Shown in pieces: positions 30,594-39,497 of a DNA stretch of 42,618 nt (the stretch's first letter is position 1; each line of letters starts with the position of its first letter). Origin of the DNA: Hylemonella sp. UBA6679 (GTDB lineage Bacteria > Pseudomonadota > Gammaproteobacteria > Burkholderiales > Burkholderiaceae_C); contig DKJZ01000100.1 of the NCBI GenBank assembly GCA_002454975.1, forward strand, positions 1 through 42,618, in the 5' to 3' direction. Both the position numbers and the translations under genes were made by a program. The notes below the pieces were generated by a model that saw only the letters and a program-made list of their open reading frames with translations, was not told where the DNA came from and ran no database searches.

Positions 30594-32198
30594 ATGGAAG
30601 CTGGCTCAGTCCAACCAGTGCAACGCATTGGTGTACCGCGGGAAGTTTTCCCGGGTGAAAAACGCGTGGCCACGGTGCCCGAGGTGGTGGAAAAACTCAT
30701 CAAACTCGGTTTCACGGTGGCGGTTGAAGCCGGCGCTGGCGAAGGCGCCAATGTCAGCGACGACGCTTACCGTGCGGTAGGTGCCGAGGTGGTGAGCGAT
30801 GCCGCTGCGCTGTGGGCCGGCTCCGACATCGTCTTCAAAGTGCGCCCCCCCAGTGCGGATGAGGTGGCCCACATGCGCGAGGGCAGTGCCCTGATTGGCT
30901 TTGTTTGGCCCGCGCAAAACCCCGAGTTGATGCAGCAGTTCACGGCCAAAAAAGCCACAGTGCTGGCCATCGATTGCTTGCCACGCACCTTGTCGCGCGC
31001 CCAAAAAATGGACGCACTGACCTCCACCGCGGGTGTGAGCGGCTACCGCGCCGTCATTGAAGCGGCCAACGCGTTTGGCCGTTTCTTCAATGGTCAAATC
31101 ACGGCCGCAGGCAAGGTACCGCCGGCCAAGGTCTTCATCGCTGGTGCTGGTGTGGCTGGCTTGGCCGCCATTGGCACGGCCGCCAGCTTGGGCGCGATTG
31201 TGCGTGCCAATGACACCCGCGCCGAGGTGGCCGACCAGGTCGTCTCGCTCGGTGGCGAGTTTGTGAAGGTGGACTACGAGGAAGAAGGCTCGGGCGGCGG
31301 CGGTTATGCCAAGGTCATGTCTGAAGGCTTCCAGGCCGCACAGCGCGAGATGTACGCCAAGCAGGCCCGTGAGGTGGACATCATCATCACCACCGCGCTG
31401 ATTCCAGGCAAGCCCGCGCCCAAGCTGATCACCGCTGAGATGGTGCAAAGCATGAAGCCCGGCAGCGTCATTGTGGACATGGCCGCCGAGCAAGGTGGCA
31501 ACTGCGAATTGACGGTGCCAGGCCAAGCGGTGGTGGTGCACGGTGTGACCATCGTGGGCTACACCGATTTGCCTTCGCGTTTGTCCAAACAGTCGTCCAC
31601 GTTGTACGCCACCAACTTGCTGCGCTTGACCGAAGAGCTGTGCAAGGCCAAAGACGGCGTGATCAACGTCAACATGGAAGACGACGCCATCCGCGGCCTG
31701 ACCGTGGTGAAAGACGGCGCCATCACCTGGCCGGCCCCGCCGCTCAAAGCCGCCCCCGCGCCTGCCCCCAAGGCAGCCGCACCTGTGGTGGAGAAAAAGA
31801 GCGGCCACGGCCACGGCAGCAGCGCGCCCATGCCGGCCAAAACGCTGGCCATTTTGTTTGCGGTGGCCGCTGTGCTGCTGTGGTTTGTGGGGGCGTACGC
31901 GCCCGCAGCCTTCTTGGGGCACCTGACCGTGTTTGTACTGGCCTGTTTCATCGGTTACATGGTGGTGTGGAACGTCACACCCGCCCTGCACACACCGCTC
32001 ATGAGCGTGACCAATGCCATCTCCAGCATCATTGCCATTGGCGCCTTGGTGCAAATTGCCCCGCCCGAGATGGGCACTGCGGGTCGCCCCGATGAGGTGA
32101 TTCGTTGGCTGGCCTTTGCTGGCATTGTGCTCACCGCCGTGAACATGTTTGGCGGCTTTGCCGTGACTCGCCGCATGCTCGCCATGTTCCGTAAATAA
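30594..32198 (+). CDS. pntA: NAD(P) transhydrogenase subunit alpha
   Basis: The 534-aa protein joins domain I (NAD(H)-binding) and the first membrane helices of domain II. It couples proton flow to hydride transfer from NADH to NADP+. Domain I starts RIGVPREVFPGEKRVATVPE and contains the dinucleotide fold FIAGAGVAGLAAIGTAASLGA. A Pro/Ala/His linker near residues 380-410 precedes four helices (from TLAILFAVAAVLLWFVGAYA). The full-length alpha form corresponds to E. coli PntA. AGGAGA lies before the ATG. pntB follows 18 bp downstream. Confidence 0.95.
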   Translation: MEAGSVQPVQRIGVPREVFPGEKRVATVPEVVEKLIKLGFTVAVEAGAGEGANVSDDAYRAVGAEVVSDAAALWAGSDIVFKVRPPSADEVAHMREGSALIGFVWPAQNPELMQQFTAKKATVLAIDCLPRTLSRAQKMDALTSTAGVSGYRAVIEAANAFGRFFNGQITAAGKVPPAKVFIAGAGVAGLAAIGTAASLGAIVRANDTRAEVADQVVSLGGEFVKVDYEEEGSGGGGYAKVMSEGFQAAQREMYAKQAREVDIIITTALIPGKPAPKLITAEMVQSMKPGSVIVDMAAEQGGNCELTVPGQAVVVHGVTIVGYTDLPSRLSKQSSTLYATNLLRLTEELCKAKDGVINVNMEDDAIRGLTVVKDGAITWPAPPLKAAPAPAPKAAAPVVEKKSGHGHGSSAPMPAKTLAILFAVAAVLLWFVGAYAPAAFLGHLTVFVLACFIGYMVVWNVTPALHTPLMSVTNAISSIIAIGALVQIAPPEMGTAGRPDEVIRWLAFAGIVLTAVNMFGGFAVTRRMLAMFRK

Positions 32199-32216
32199 GA
32201 ACAAGAAAGAAACATC

Positions 32217-33629
32217 ATGTCCTTAAGTCTCGCAACGGTGGCCTATCTGGGTGCTGCCATTTTGTTCATCATGAGTCTGGGTGGTTTGTCCAACCCAGAA
32301 ACCTCGCGCCGCGGCAACCTGTTCGGCATGATCGGCATGGCCTTGGCCGTGCTGGCCACGGTCTACGGCCCACGCGTGAGCGAAGCCGGCCTGGCCTGGG
32401 TGATTGGTGCCTTGGTCTTGGGTGGCGGCATTGGTTTGTACGCGGCCAAAGTGGTCAAGATGACCCAAATGCCCGAGCTGGTGGCCCTTATGCACAGCTT
32501 GGTGGGTTTGGCCGCGTGCTTGGTGGGTTACGCCAGCTACATCGACACCTCGGTGCAGTTCGAAGGCGCTGAAAAAATCATCCACGAGGTGGAGATTTAC
32601 ATCGGTATCTTGATCGGTGCCGTGACCTTCTCCGGCTCTTTGGTTGCCTTTGGCAAGCTCAACGGCAAGATCGGCGGCAAGCCCCTGTTGTTGCCCGGTC
32701 GCCATTGGCTCAACCTGGTGGCATTGCTGGTGGTGATTTGGTTTGGCCGCGAGTTCATTGCCGCCAAAACCGTGGCCGAAGGCATGACGCCGCTGATCAT
32801 CATGACCGTGATTTCTCTGTTGTTTGGCGTTCACATGGTGATGGCCATCGGCGGCGCCGACATGCCCGTGGTGGTGTCCATGCTCAACAGCTACTCCGGC
32901 TGGGCCGCAGCGGCCACGGGCTTCATGCTGAGCAACGACTTGCTGATCGTCACCGGCGCTTTGGTGGGCTCGTCGGGTGCGATTCTGAGTTACATCATGT
33001 GCAACGCCATGAACCGCAACTTCATCAGCGTGATTGCTGGCGGGTTTGGCAGTGGCGCACCGGCCAAGGCCGCGTCTGGCGAAGCCGCGCAGCCCCAAGG
33101 CGAGGTGGTGCCTGTGAGCGCTGCTGACACGGCCGAGTTGCTGCGCGACGCCAAGAGCGTGGTCATCGTGCCGGGCTACGGCATGGCCGTGGCCCAAGCC
33201 CAGCACACCGTCAATGAAATCACCAAGACCTTGCGCGACAAAGGCGTGAATGTGCGCTTTGCCATTCACCCGGTGGCGGGCCGCATGCCTGGCCACATGA
33301 ACGTGTTGCTGGCCGAGGCCAAAGTGCCTTATGACATCGTGATGGAGATGGACGAGATCAACGAAGATTTCCCCGACACCGATGTGGCCATGGTCATTGG
33401 CGCGAACGACATCGTGAACCCCGCCGCCCAAGACGACCCCACCAGCCCGATTGCTGGCATGCCAGTGCTTGAGGTGTGGAAGGCCAAGACCAGCATTGTG
33501 ATGAAGCGCTCTATGGCTTCGGGCTACGCAGGCGTGGACAACCCGCTCTTCTACAAAGAAAACAACCGCATGTTGTTTGGCGATGCCAAGAAGATGCTTG
33601 ATGAGGTTTTGGTAGCCCTGAGAAGCTAA
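32217..33629 (+). CDS. pntB: NAD(P) transhydrogenase subunit beta
   Basis: The 470-aa subunit has about eight or nine N-terminal transmembrane helices (including LMHSLVGLAACLVGYASYID) that form the proton channel with PntA. Its C-terminal NADP(H)-binding domain III reads VVIVPGYGMAVAQAQH, IHPVAGRMPGHMNVLLAEA and VIGANDIVNPAAQ. Inner-membrane partner of PntA; both are required for activity. Confidence 0.95.
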   Translation: MSLSLATVAYLGAAILFIMSLGGLSNPETSRRGNLFGMIGMALAVLATVYGPRVSEAGLAWVIGALVLGGGIGLYAAKVVKMTQMPELVALMHSLVGLAACLVGYASYIDTSVQFEGAEKIIHEVEIYIGILIGAVTFSGSLVAFGKLNGKIGGKPLLLPGRHWLNLVALLVVIWFGREFIAAKTVAEGMTPLIIMTVISLLFGVHMVMAIGGADMPVVVSMLNSYSGWAAAATGFMLSNDLLIVTGALVGSSGAILSYIMCNAMNRNFISVIAGGFGSGAPAKAASGEAAQPQGEVVPVSAADTAELLRDAKSVVIVPGYGMAVAQAQHTVNEITKTLRDKGVNVRFAIHPVAGRMPGHMNVLLAEAKVPYDIVMEMDEINEDFPDTDVAMVIGANDIVNPAAQDDPTSPIAGMPVLEVWKAKTSIVMKRSMASGYAGVDNPLFYKENNRMLFGDAKKMLDEVLVALRS

Positions 33630-33732
33630 AGCCCGCTAAATGATGATAAAAAGCGGCTGGCACAAGCCGCAGTCATTCATAGCCACAGAAAAAAGCCGAT
33701 AGGCGATAGGACACCATTCAGGAGACAAGTCC

Positions 33733-35409
33733 ATGACAGAACGCATTTGGCTCAGCAGCTACCCCGAAGGGGTGCCTGCCGACCTGCCCCCTTCACCCTA
33801 CACCTCCTTGGTGGGGTTGATGGAAGAGAGCTTTACCAAGCACGCCGCCAAAACGGCGTACAGCTTTTTGGGCAAAGAATTCACCTTTGCCCAAACCGAT
33901 GCGCAAAGCCGCGCCTTCGGGGCCTACCTGCAAACCTTGGGGCTGACCACCGGCGACCGTGTGGCCATCATGATGCCCAACGTGCCGCAGTACCCGGTGG
34001 CCGTTGCAGCCATTTTGCGTGCCGGTTATGTGGTGGTGAACGTCAACCCGCTCTACACCCCGCGTGAGCTGGAGCACCAGCTCAAAGACTCGGGCGCCAA
34101 GGCGATTGTCATCATTGAAAACTTTGCTGCCACGCTGGAGCAGTGCATTGCCAAAACGCCCGTGCAGCACGTGGTGTTGTGCAGCATGGGCGACCGCCTG
34201 GGCCTCAAGGGCTTGGTGGTGAACTATGTGGTGCGCAACGTCAAGAAAATGGTGCCGGCTTTCAACCTGCCTGGTGCCGTGCGCTTCAACGACGCTTTGA
34301 GCCGCGGTGCCAAGGCCGAGCTGCGCCGCGTCAACCTGCAGCCCGACGATGTGGCGGTGCTGCAGTACACGGGCGGCACCACAGGGGTGTCCAAGGGCGC
34401 TGTGCTTTTGCACCGCAATGTGATTGCCAACGTGCTGCAGTCTGAGGCCTGGAACGCCCCGGTGATGACCCGTGTGCCCGCTGGTGAGCAACCCACCTCG
34501 GTGTGTGCCTTGCCGCTCTACCATATCTTTGCGTTCACGGTGGGCATGATGCTCTCCATGCGCACCGGGGGCAAACTCATTTTGATCCCCAACCCGCGCC
34601 ACCTGCCGGCCGTCCTCAAAGAGCTGTCCAAGCACACCTTCCACAGTTTTCCGGCGGTCAACACGCTGTTCAACGGCTTGGTGAACCACCCCGATTTTCA
34701 CAAGGTCAACTGGTCCAACCTCAAGGTGTCGGTGGGCGGTGGCATGGCCGTGCAAGGCGCGGTGGCCAAGCGCTGGATTGAGCAAACCGGCTGCCCCATT
34801 TGCGAGGGCTACGGCCTGAGCGAAACCAGCCCATCTGCCAGCTGCAACCCCGTCACCGCCAAAGAGTACAGCGGCACCATCGGTGTGCCCATCCCTGGCA
34901 CCTGGATGGCCATTTTGGACGACGAAGGCCGCGAGTTGCCGCAAGGCCAGGTGGGTGAGATTGCGATCAAAGGCCCGCAGGTGATGGCCGGCTACTGGCA
35001 GCGCCCAGACGAGACCGCCAAGGTCATGACGGCCGATGGTTACTTCAAGTCGGGCGATGTGGGCATGATGGACGAGCGTGGGTTCTTCCGCATCGTTGAT
35101 CGCAAGAAAGACATGATTTTGGTGAGCGGCTTTAACGTCTACCCCACCGAGATTGAAGACGTGGTGGCCATGCTGCCCGGCGTGATGGAATGCGCTTGCG
35201 TGGGCATGCCCGACGACAACAGCGGCGAGGCTGTGAAGGTGGTGGTGGTGCGCAAAGACCCAACGCTCACCGAAGAGCAGGTGCGCGCGCATTGCAAGGC
35301 CAACCTCACGGGCTACAAACAGCCCAAGGTGGTGGAGTTTCGCACCGACTTGCCAAAAACGCCTGTGGGCAAAATTCTGCGGCGCGAGCTGCGCGACCAT
35401 AAGGCGTAA
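33733..35409 (+). CDS. fadD: Long-chain fatty-acid-CoA ligase
   Basis: The 558-aa ANL-superfamily enzyme activates fatty acids with ATP and CoA. The P-loop is VLQYTGGTTGVSKGAVLLH, the adenylate motif CEGYGLSETSPSASCNP, and the hinge/C-terminal region contains YFKSGDVGMMDERGFFRIV and the FadD signature DMILVSGFNVYPTEIEDVV. The catalytic Lys is in LPKTPVGKILRREL. Length and motifs fit FadD; specificity for chain length is not readable. A weak hairpin (GCGGCT/AGCCGC at 33653-33670) lies in the gap after pntB, and AGGAGA precedes the ATG. Confidence 0.9.
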   Translation: MTERIWLSSYPEGVPADLPPSPYTSLVGLMEESFTKHAAKTAYSFLGKEFTFAQTDAQSRAFGAYLQTLGLTTGDRVAIMMPNVPQYPVAVAAILRAGYVVVNVNPLYTPRELEHQLKDSGAKAIVIIENFAATLEQCIAKTPVQHVVLCSMGDRLGLKGLVVNYVVRNVKKMVPAFNLPGAVRFNDALSRGAKAELRRVNLQPDDVAVLQYTGGTTGVSKGAVLLHRNVIANVLQSEAWNAPVMTRVPAGEQPTSVCALPLYHIFAFTVGMMLSMRTGGKLILIPNPRHLPAVLKELSKHTFHSFPAVNTLFNGLVNHPDFHKVNWSNLKVSVGGGMAVQGAVAKRWIEQTGCPICEGYGLSETSPSASCNPVTAKEYSGTIGVPIPGTWMAILDDEGRELPQGQVGEIAIKGPQVMAGYWQRPDETAKVMTADGYFKSGDVGMMDERGFFRIVDRKKDMILVSGFNVYPTEIEDVVAMLPGVMECACVGMPDDNSGEAVKVVVVRKDPTLTEEQVRAHCKANLTGYKQPKVVEFRTDLPKTPVGKILRRELRDHKA

Positions 35410-35415
35410 GTGCCT

Positions 35416-35453
35416 GCAGGCCAGGTAAATCCTGGCTTGCATGCTATTTTTTT
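35416..35453 (+). terminator. Intrinsic terminator after fadD
   Basis: GCAGGCCAGG (35416-35425), loop TAAAT, CCTGGCTTGC (35431-35440) pairs over 10 bp with one G-T wobble. A TTTTTTT run at 35447-35453 follows after 6 nt. The next gene's TTG start is only 14 nt beyond. Confidence 0.75.
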
Positions 35454-35467
35454 AAGAGCAAGCAGTT

Positions 35468-36226
35468 TTGACCACCGCGATTTTGAGCGCTTTTGCGCAA
35501 GAGCAAACGGGTCTGATCGAGCTGCTTGAGCGGCCTGAGCGCGTGCAGCGTGCCGGGCGCTATTTCTGGCGTGGGCATTTGCAGGGCCAGCCTGTGGTCC
35601 TGGCTTTGTCCAAGCTGGGCAAGGTGGCGGCGGCCACCACCGCCACCACCGTCATCGAAGCTTTTGGCGCCAAGCAACTGGTGTTCACGGGCGTGGCTGG
35701 CGGCGTGGGGCCGGGCGTGCAGGTGGGTGATGTGGTGCTGGCCACCGATTTTGTGCAGCACGACATGGACTGTTCGCCGCTGTTTCCCCGCTATGAAATC
35801 CCGCTGTATGGGCAAAGCCGCTTTGCGTGTGACGCTGCTCTCAACGCTCATCTTCTGATAGCAGCTCAGCAAGCATTGGTGGGGCTTGGTGCCGATTTTG
35901 ATGCTCAGCTTCACGCTGACCTGCCCCGCGTACACCAAGGGCTGATTGCCAGCGGCGACCGCTTTGTGTCCTCAGCCACCGAAGTGGCCGCGCTGGTGCA
36001 GGGCCTCACCCAAGCGGGCCACCCGCCTTTGGCGGTTGAAATGGAAGGCGCAGCCGTGGCCCAGGTGTGCCACGACTACGGCGTACCCTTTGCTGCCGTG
36101 CGCACCATCTCCGACCGCGCCGACGACAGCGCACACGTCGATTTCAACGCCTTTGTGCGCGACACCGCCAGCCGTTACGCGGTGGGGATTGTGTTGGGGT
36201 TTTTGGACGGCATACCAACAGCGTGA
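35468..36226 (+). CDS. mtnN: 5'-methylthioadenosine/S-adenosylhomocysteine nucleosidase
   Basis: The 252-aa enzyme cleaves adenine from MTA and SAH, recycling methyl-donor by-products and forming the AI-2 precursor. It starts with TTG (35468): TTAILSAFAQEQTGLIELLE is the normal family N-terminus with the catalytic Glu region. The middle GVAGGVGPGVQVGDVVLATD and the nucleoside-binding VEMEGAAVAQVCHDYGVPF are intact, and the catalytic Asp is in RTISDRADDSA. No ATG or good Shine-Dalgarno is nearby, and a terminator sits directly upstream. Confidence 0.92.
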   Translation: MTTAILSAFAQEQTGLIELLERPERVQRAGRYFWRGHLQGQPVVLALSKLGKVAAATTATTVIEAFGAKQLVFTGVAGGVGPGVQVGDVVLATDFVQHDMDCSPLFPRYEIPLYGQSRFACDAALNAHLLIAAQQALVGLGADFDAQLHADLPRVHQGLIASGDRFVSSATEVAALVQGLTQAGHPPLAVEMEGAAVAQVCHDYGVPFAAVRTISDRADDSAHVDFNAFVRDTASRYAVGIVLGFLDGIPTA

Positions 36227-36265
36227 TGGCTAACATTGACCGTTACGTTTGCGAATGTTTACTGC

Positions 36266-37249
36266 TCACTTCAACCACCCCCGCTTCCTGAAGTACCACA
36301 TCGGCACAATGGCGCTGGCGATCATCAGTGCCAGAGCCAGGGGGTAGCCCCAGGTTTGGTTGAGCTCGGGCATGTACTGGAAGTTCATGCCGTAGATGCT
36401 GGCAATCAGGGTCGGTGGCAGCAAGGCCACGCTGGCCACCGAGAAGATCTTGATGATCTTGTTCTGGTTGATGTTGATGAAACCCACCGTGGCGTCCATC
36501 AAGAAGTTGATCTTGTCGAACAAGAACGCGGTGTGCGAGTCCAGCGAGTCGATGTCGCGCAAAATTTGGCGCGCTTCTTCAAACTGCGCACCGCTCAACA
36601 TTTTGGCGCGCATCATGAAACTCACCGCGCGGCGGGTGTCCATGACGTTGCGGCGTATGCGGCCGTTCAAGTCTTCGTGGCGGGCAATGGCGCCCAGCAC
36701 CTCGCCGGCCAAGGCGTCGGTCACATCGCCGGCGAGCACTTGTTTGCTGACCTTTTCCAGGTCGTCGTAAATGGCTTCGAGTGTGTCGGCCGAGTACTCA
36801 GCGTCGGCGTCAAACAGCTTGAGCAGCACCTCTTTGGCGTCTTCAATCAAACCAGGCGCGCGGCGCGCACGCATGCGCAGCAGGCGAAACACAGGCACGT
36901 CTTCGTCGTGGATAGAAAACAGCACGCCGCGGCTTTTGAGGTCGACATTGTGCTGGTTCAAGATGAAGGCCACACGCACGGTGCGGGGCTCGTCATCGTC
37001 AATCAAAAAGTCAGAGCGAATGTGCAGCTCGCCGTTGTCTTCTTCGTAGAAGCGGGCCGACTCTTCGATGTCCTCGTCCATCGCGTCTTCGGGAATGGAC
37101 AGGCCGTAGTACTGCTTGATCCAACGCTTTTCTTCGAGCGTGGGCGATTCAAGGTCAACCCAGATGGGCTGAAAGTGGGAAAGCTCTTCGAGCGACTCGA
37201 TTTCTTCTTGAACGAGTCGTCCGTTGGCCAGTGTAAAAATATTCAACAC
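36266..37249 (-). CDS. corA: CorA-family magnesium/cobalt channel
   Basis: The 327-aa protein has a large N-terminal cytoplasmic alpha/beta domain and two C-terminal helices. The selectivity motif reads IYGMNFQYMPEL, followed by the last helix and a basic tail (YFRKRGWLK). CorA works as a homopentamer admitting Mg2+ (also Co2+/Ni2+) across the inner membrane. The first part (MLNIFTLANGRLVQEEIESL) and the long willow helix are recognisable. It is divergent from hpf. Confidence 0.93.
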   Translation of the reverse strand: MLNIFTLANGRLVQEEIESLEELSHFQPIWVDLESPTLEEKRWIKQYYGLSIPEDAMDEDIEESARFYEEDNGELHIRSDFLIDDDEPRTVRVAFILNQHNVDLKSRGVLFSIHDEDVPVFRLLRMRARRAPGLIEDAKEVLLKLFDADAEYSADTLEAIYDDLEKVSKQVLAGDVTDALAGEVLGAIARHEDLNGRIRRNVMDTRRAVSFMMRAKMLSGAQFEEARQILRDIDSLDSHTAFLFDKINFLMDATVGFININQNKIIKIFSVASVALLPPTLIASIYGMNFQYMPELNQTWGYPLALALMIASAIVPMWYFRKRGWLK

Positions 37250-37559
37250 GGGTGGGTTCCAATGTTTGAGGGTGAGGGGGTGTCGCCTTCAAACCGTGGA
37301 GTTGCCCGTGGGCATCGTGTCCTTAGTCTGAAAGCGACCCGCTAGAGGGGGTGTCCAAGGAGGATGCTCCAGAGTTTCGATGGCGAAATTATGTCACTGA
37401 CCCGTGCCGGATGGTGCGAAATGGCCGGAACTTTTTACTTATTGCGGTGCATCAACAAAAAAGTTTGCCAAAGCCCTGTGGCGGGCGCATCATGAAACCG
37501 TCTGCCTAGCCGATATCTATGACAGACATGTGTCTGAAACCCGGAACAGGAGGTTCTCT
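37250..37559. other. 310-bp intergenic region between corA and hpf
   Basis: No gene found. The frame of hpf stays open back to 37404, but that stretch has no family features and the strong AGGAGG before ATG 37560 marks the true start. Promoters for both divergent genes must lie here; I saw no clear -24/-12 sigma-54 pattern and no rpoN gene, which usually precedes hpf. Confidence 0.6.
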
Positions 37560-37895
37560 ATGAATTTGACGATCAGCGGTCACCATCTTGAAGTTACCCC
37601 GGCCCTACGCAGTTATGTCACGACCAAGCTTGATCGCATCAACCGGCACTTTGACCAGGTTGTCGATGTCAAAGTGTTGCTCACGGTAGAAAAGCAAAAG
37701 GAGAAAGAAAAGCGCCAGCGCGCAGAGTGCAACATCCACGTCAAAGGCAGCGATTTGTTTGCCGAAAGTGCGCACGAAGACTTGTACGCCGCTGTGGACG
37801 AACTGGTGGACAAACTCGATCGCCAGGTGGTGCGTCACAAAGATCGGCTGCAAGATCACCATCACGCTGCAGGAAAGCGCATGATGCAGTCATGA
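37560..37895 (+). CDS. hpf: Ribosome hibernation promoting factor
   Basis: The 111-aa protein starts at ATG 37560 with an AGGAGG Shine-Dalgarno 6 nt upstream. It begins MNLTISGHHLEVTPALRSYV, then DRINRHFDQVVDVKVLLTVEK and ESAHEDLYAAVDELVDKLDRQ, the HPF/YfiA fold. It binds the 30S decoding region in stationary phase. It lacks the long C-terminal dimerisation domain, so it is a short-type HPF. ptsN and hprK follow, the usual order. Confidence 0.93.
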   Translation: MNLTISGHHLEVTPALRSYVTTKLDRINRHFDQVVDVKVLLTVEKQKEKEKRQRAECNIHVKGSDLFAESAHEDLYAAVDELVDKLDRQVVRHKDRLQDHHHAAGKRMMQS

Positions 37896-37931
37896 TGTGA
37901 TAAAAAAGCACCAAGATATGGGTGCTTAACG

Positions 37932-37961
37932 AAAGCCGCAGTGTCATCTGCGGCTTTTTTT
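37932..37961 (+). terminator. Intrinsic terminator between hpf and ptsN
   Basis: GCCGCAG (37935-37941), loop TGTCAT, CTGCGGC (37948-37954), extended by AAA/TTT and ending in seven T. This should end the hpf transcript, so ptsN probably has its own promoter or relies on read-through. Confidence 0.85.
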
Positions 37962-37983
37962 ATGTGCATAATTCGTGCTCACC

Positions 37984-38448
37984 ATGAACAGACTCGCATC
38001 CATCCTGCCTGCCGCCCAAGTGCTTGTGCACGTGGATGCCACCAGCAAGAAAAGAGCCTTTGAAGAGGTGGGCTTGCTGTTTGAAAACCTCCATGGTCTG
38101 AGCCGTGCCTTGGTCACCGACAGCTTGTTTGCCCGCGAGCGGCTGGGCTCCACCGGCCTGGGCCATGGCGTGGCCATTCCACATGGCCGCATCAAGGGCC
38201 TCAAGGCTCCCATGGCTGCGGTGTTGCAGCTGGCCCAGCCGATTGGGTTTGATGCGCCAGATGAATTGCCCGTCAACCTGCTGATTTTTTTGCTGGTGCC
38301 CGAAGCGGCCACGCAAAAACACCTGGAAATCCTCTCGGAAATCGCCGAGCTGCTCAGCGACAGCGCCTTGCGCGAACAACTCGCCAGCGCCGACTCGTCG
38401 GTGGCCCTGCATGGCCTGATTCAGGCCTGGGCACCCGCCCACCATTGA
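37984..38448 (+). CDS. ptsN: Nitrogen PTS enzyme IIA (EIIA-Ntr)
   Basis: The 154-aa protein starts at ATG 37984; a GTG at 37975 is in frame but adds only three residues. The phosphorylated His67 lies in GHGVAIPHGRIKG, the EIIA-Ntr signature, and LLIFLLVPEAATQKHLEIL follows. It receives phosphate through EI-Ntr and NPr and regulates potassium and nitrogen responses. It sits between hpf and hprK. Confidence 0.93.
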   Translation: MNRLASILPAAQVLVHVDATSKKRAFEEVGLLFENLHGLSRALVTDSLFARERLGSTGLGHGVAIPHGRIKGLKAPMAAVLQLAQPIGFDAPDELPVNLLIFLLVPEAATQKHLEILSEIAELLSDSALREQLASADSSVALHGLIQAWAPAHH

Positions 38449-38487
38449 ACCCGGGGCGCAAGCCCTGACCCCCCCAGCGGAGCTGCC

Positions 38488-39438
38488 ATGAAACCCACCG
38501 TCATCAGTGCCGAAGCCGTCTTTGAAGAGTTTCGTGCGCGGCTCAAGTGGGAGTGGGTGGCCGGCCTGGGCGCCTCCGACCGGCGCTTTGACGAGGTGGC
38601 CGTGCGTGCCGCGCAATCAGGCGCCGACCTGGTGGGCCACCTGAACTACATCCACCCCTACCGCATTCAAATTTTGGGTGAGCGCGAGGTGGCCTACATC
38701 ACCAACGCCAGCACCGAAGACTGCGAGCGCCGCATTGCCCGCATCGTGACGCTGGAGCCACCCGTGCTGGTGTTGGCAGACGGGCAAGCCGCCCCTGCCG
38801 CCCTTCTGAGCATGTGCGAGCAGGCGCAAATCCCCATGTTTGCCACGCCCGACAAGTCGGCCTACGTGATTGACGTGTTGCGCAGCTACTTGTCCAAGCA
38901 CTTTGCCGACCGCTCGTCAGTGCACGGCGTGCTGATGGACATTCTGGGCCTGGGGGTGCTGATCACCGGTGAATCCGGCTTGGGCAAAAGCGAGTTGGGC
39001 CTGGAGCTGATTTCTCGCGGCCACGGCCTGGTGGCCGACGACGCGGTGGACCTGTACCGCATCAACCAAGACACCATCGAGGGCCGTTGCCCCGAGCTGC
39101 TGCGTAATCTCTTGGAAGTGCGTGGCATCGGTTTGCTCGACATCAAAGCGATTTTTGGTGAGACGGCGGTGCGCCGCAAAATGCGCCTCAAGCTCATCGT
39201 GCACCTGGTGCGCCGTGAAACCCTGGAGCGCGATTACGAGCGCATTCCCCACGAGCCGCTCACCCAAGACGTGCTGGGCATCCCGGTGCGCAAGGTGGTC
39301 ATTCAGGTGGTGGCTGGCCGCAATATGGCTGTGCTGGTGGAGGCCGCTGTGCGCAACACGATTTTGCAGCTGCGTGGCATCGACACCTACCAAGAGTTTT
39401 TGGAGCGGCACCGCCGCGCCATGGATTCGCCTGAATAA
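38488..39438 (+). CDS. hprK: HPr kinase/phosphorylase
   Basis: The 316-aa enzyme phosphorylates and dephosphorylates a serine of HPr/NPr. The Walker A is GESGLGKSELGLELI (161-168 for the P-loop), the catalytic segment HGLVADDAVDLYR and the signature LLEVRGIGLLDIKAIFGE. In Proteobacteria with incomplete PTS it acts on the Ntr branch, matching the ptsN neighbour 39 bp upstream. Confidence 0.95.
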   Translation: MKPTVISAEAVFEEFRARLKWEWVAGLGASDRRFDEVAVRAAQSGADLVGHLNYIHPYRIQILGEREVAYITNASTEDCERRIARIVTLEPPVLVLADGQAAPAALLSMCEQAQIPMFATPDKSAYVIDVLRSYLSKHFADRSSVHGVLMDILGLGVLITGESGLGKSELGLELISRGHGLVADDAVDLYRINQDTIEGRCPELLRNLLEVRGIGLLDIKAIFGETAVRRKMRLKLIVHLVRRETLERDYERIPHEPLTQDVLGIPVRKVVIQVVAGRNMAVLVEAAVRNTILQLRGIDTYQEFLERHRRAMDSPE

Positions 39439-39497
39439 GGCTCCAGGCCGCCCGGTCTCTCAGCCCTCAAGCCCACAAGCACACAGCCCCAAGCTCT

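Noticed and set aside
30606..33431. Long minus-strand open frames (532 and 402 codons) opposite pntA and pntB
   Set aside because: His/Gly-rich shadow translations of well-conserved transhydrogenase genes.
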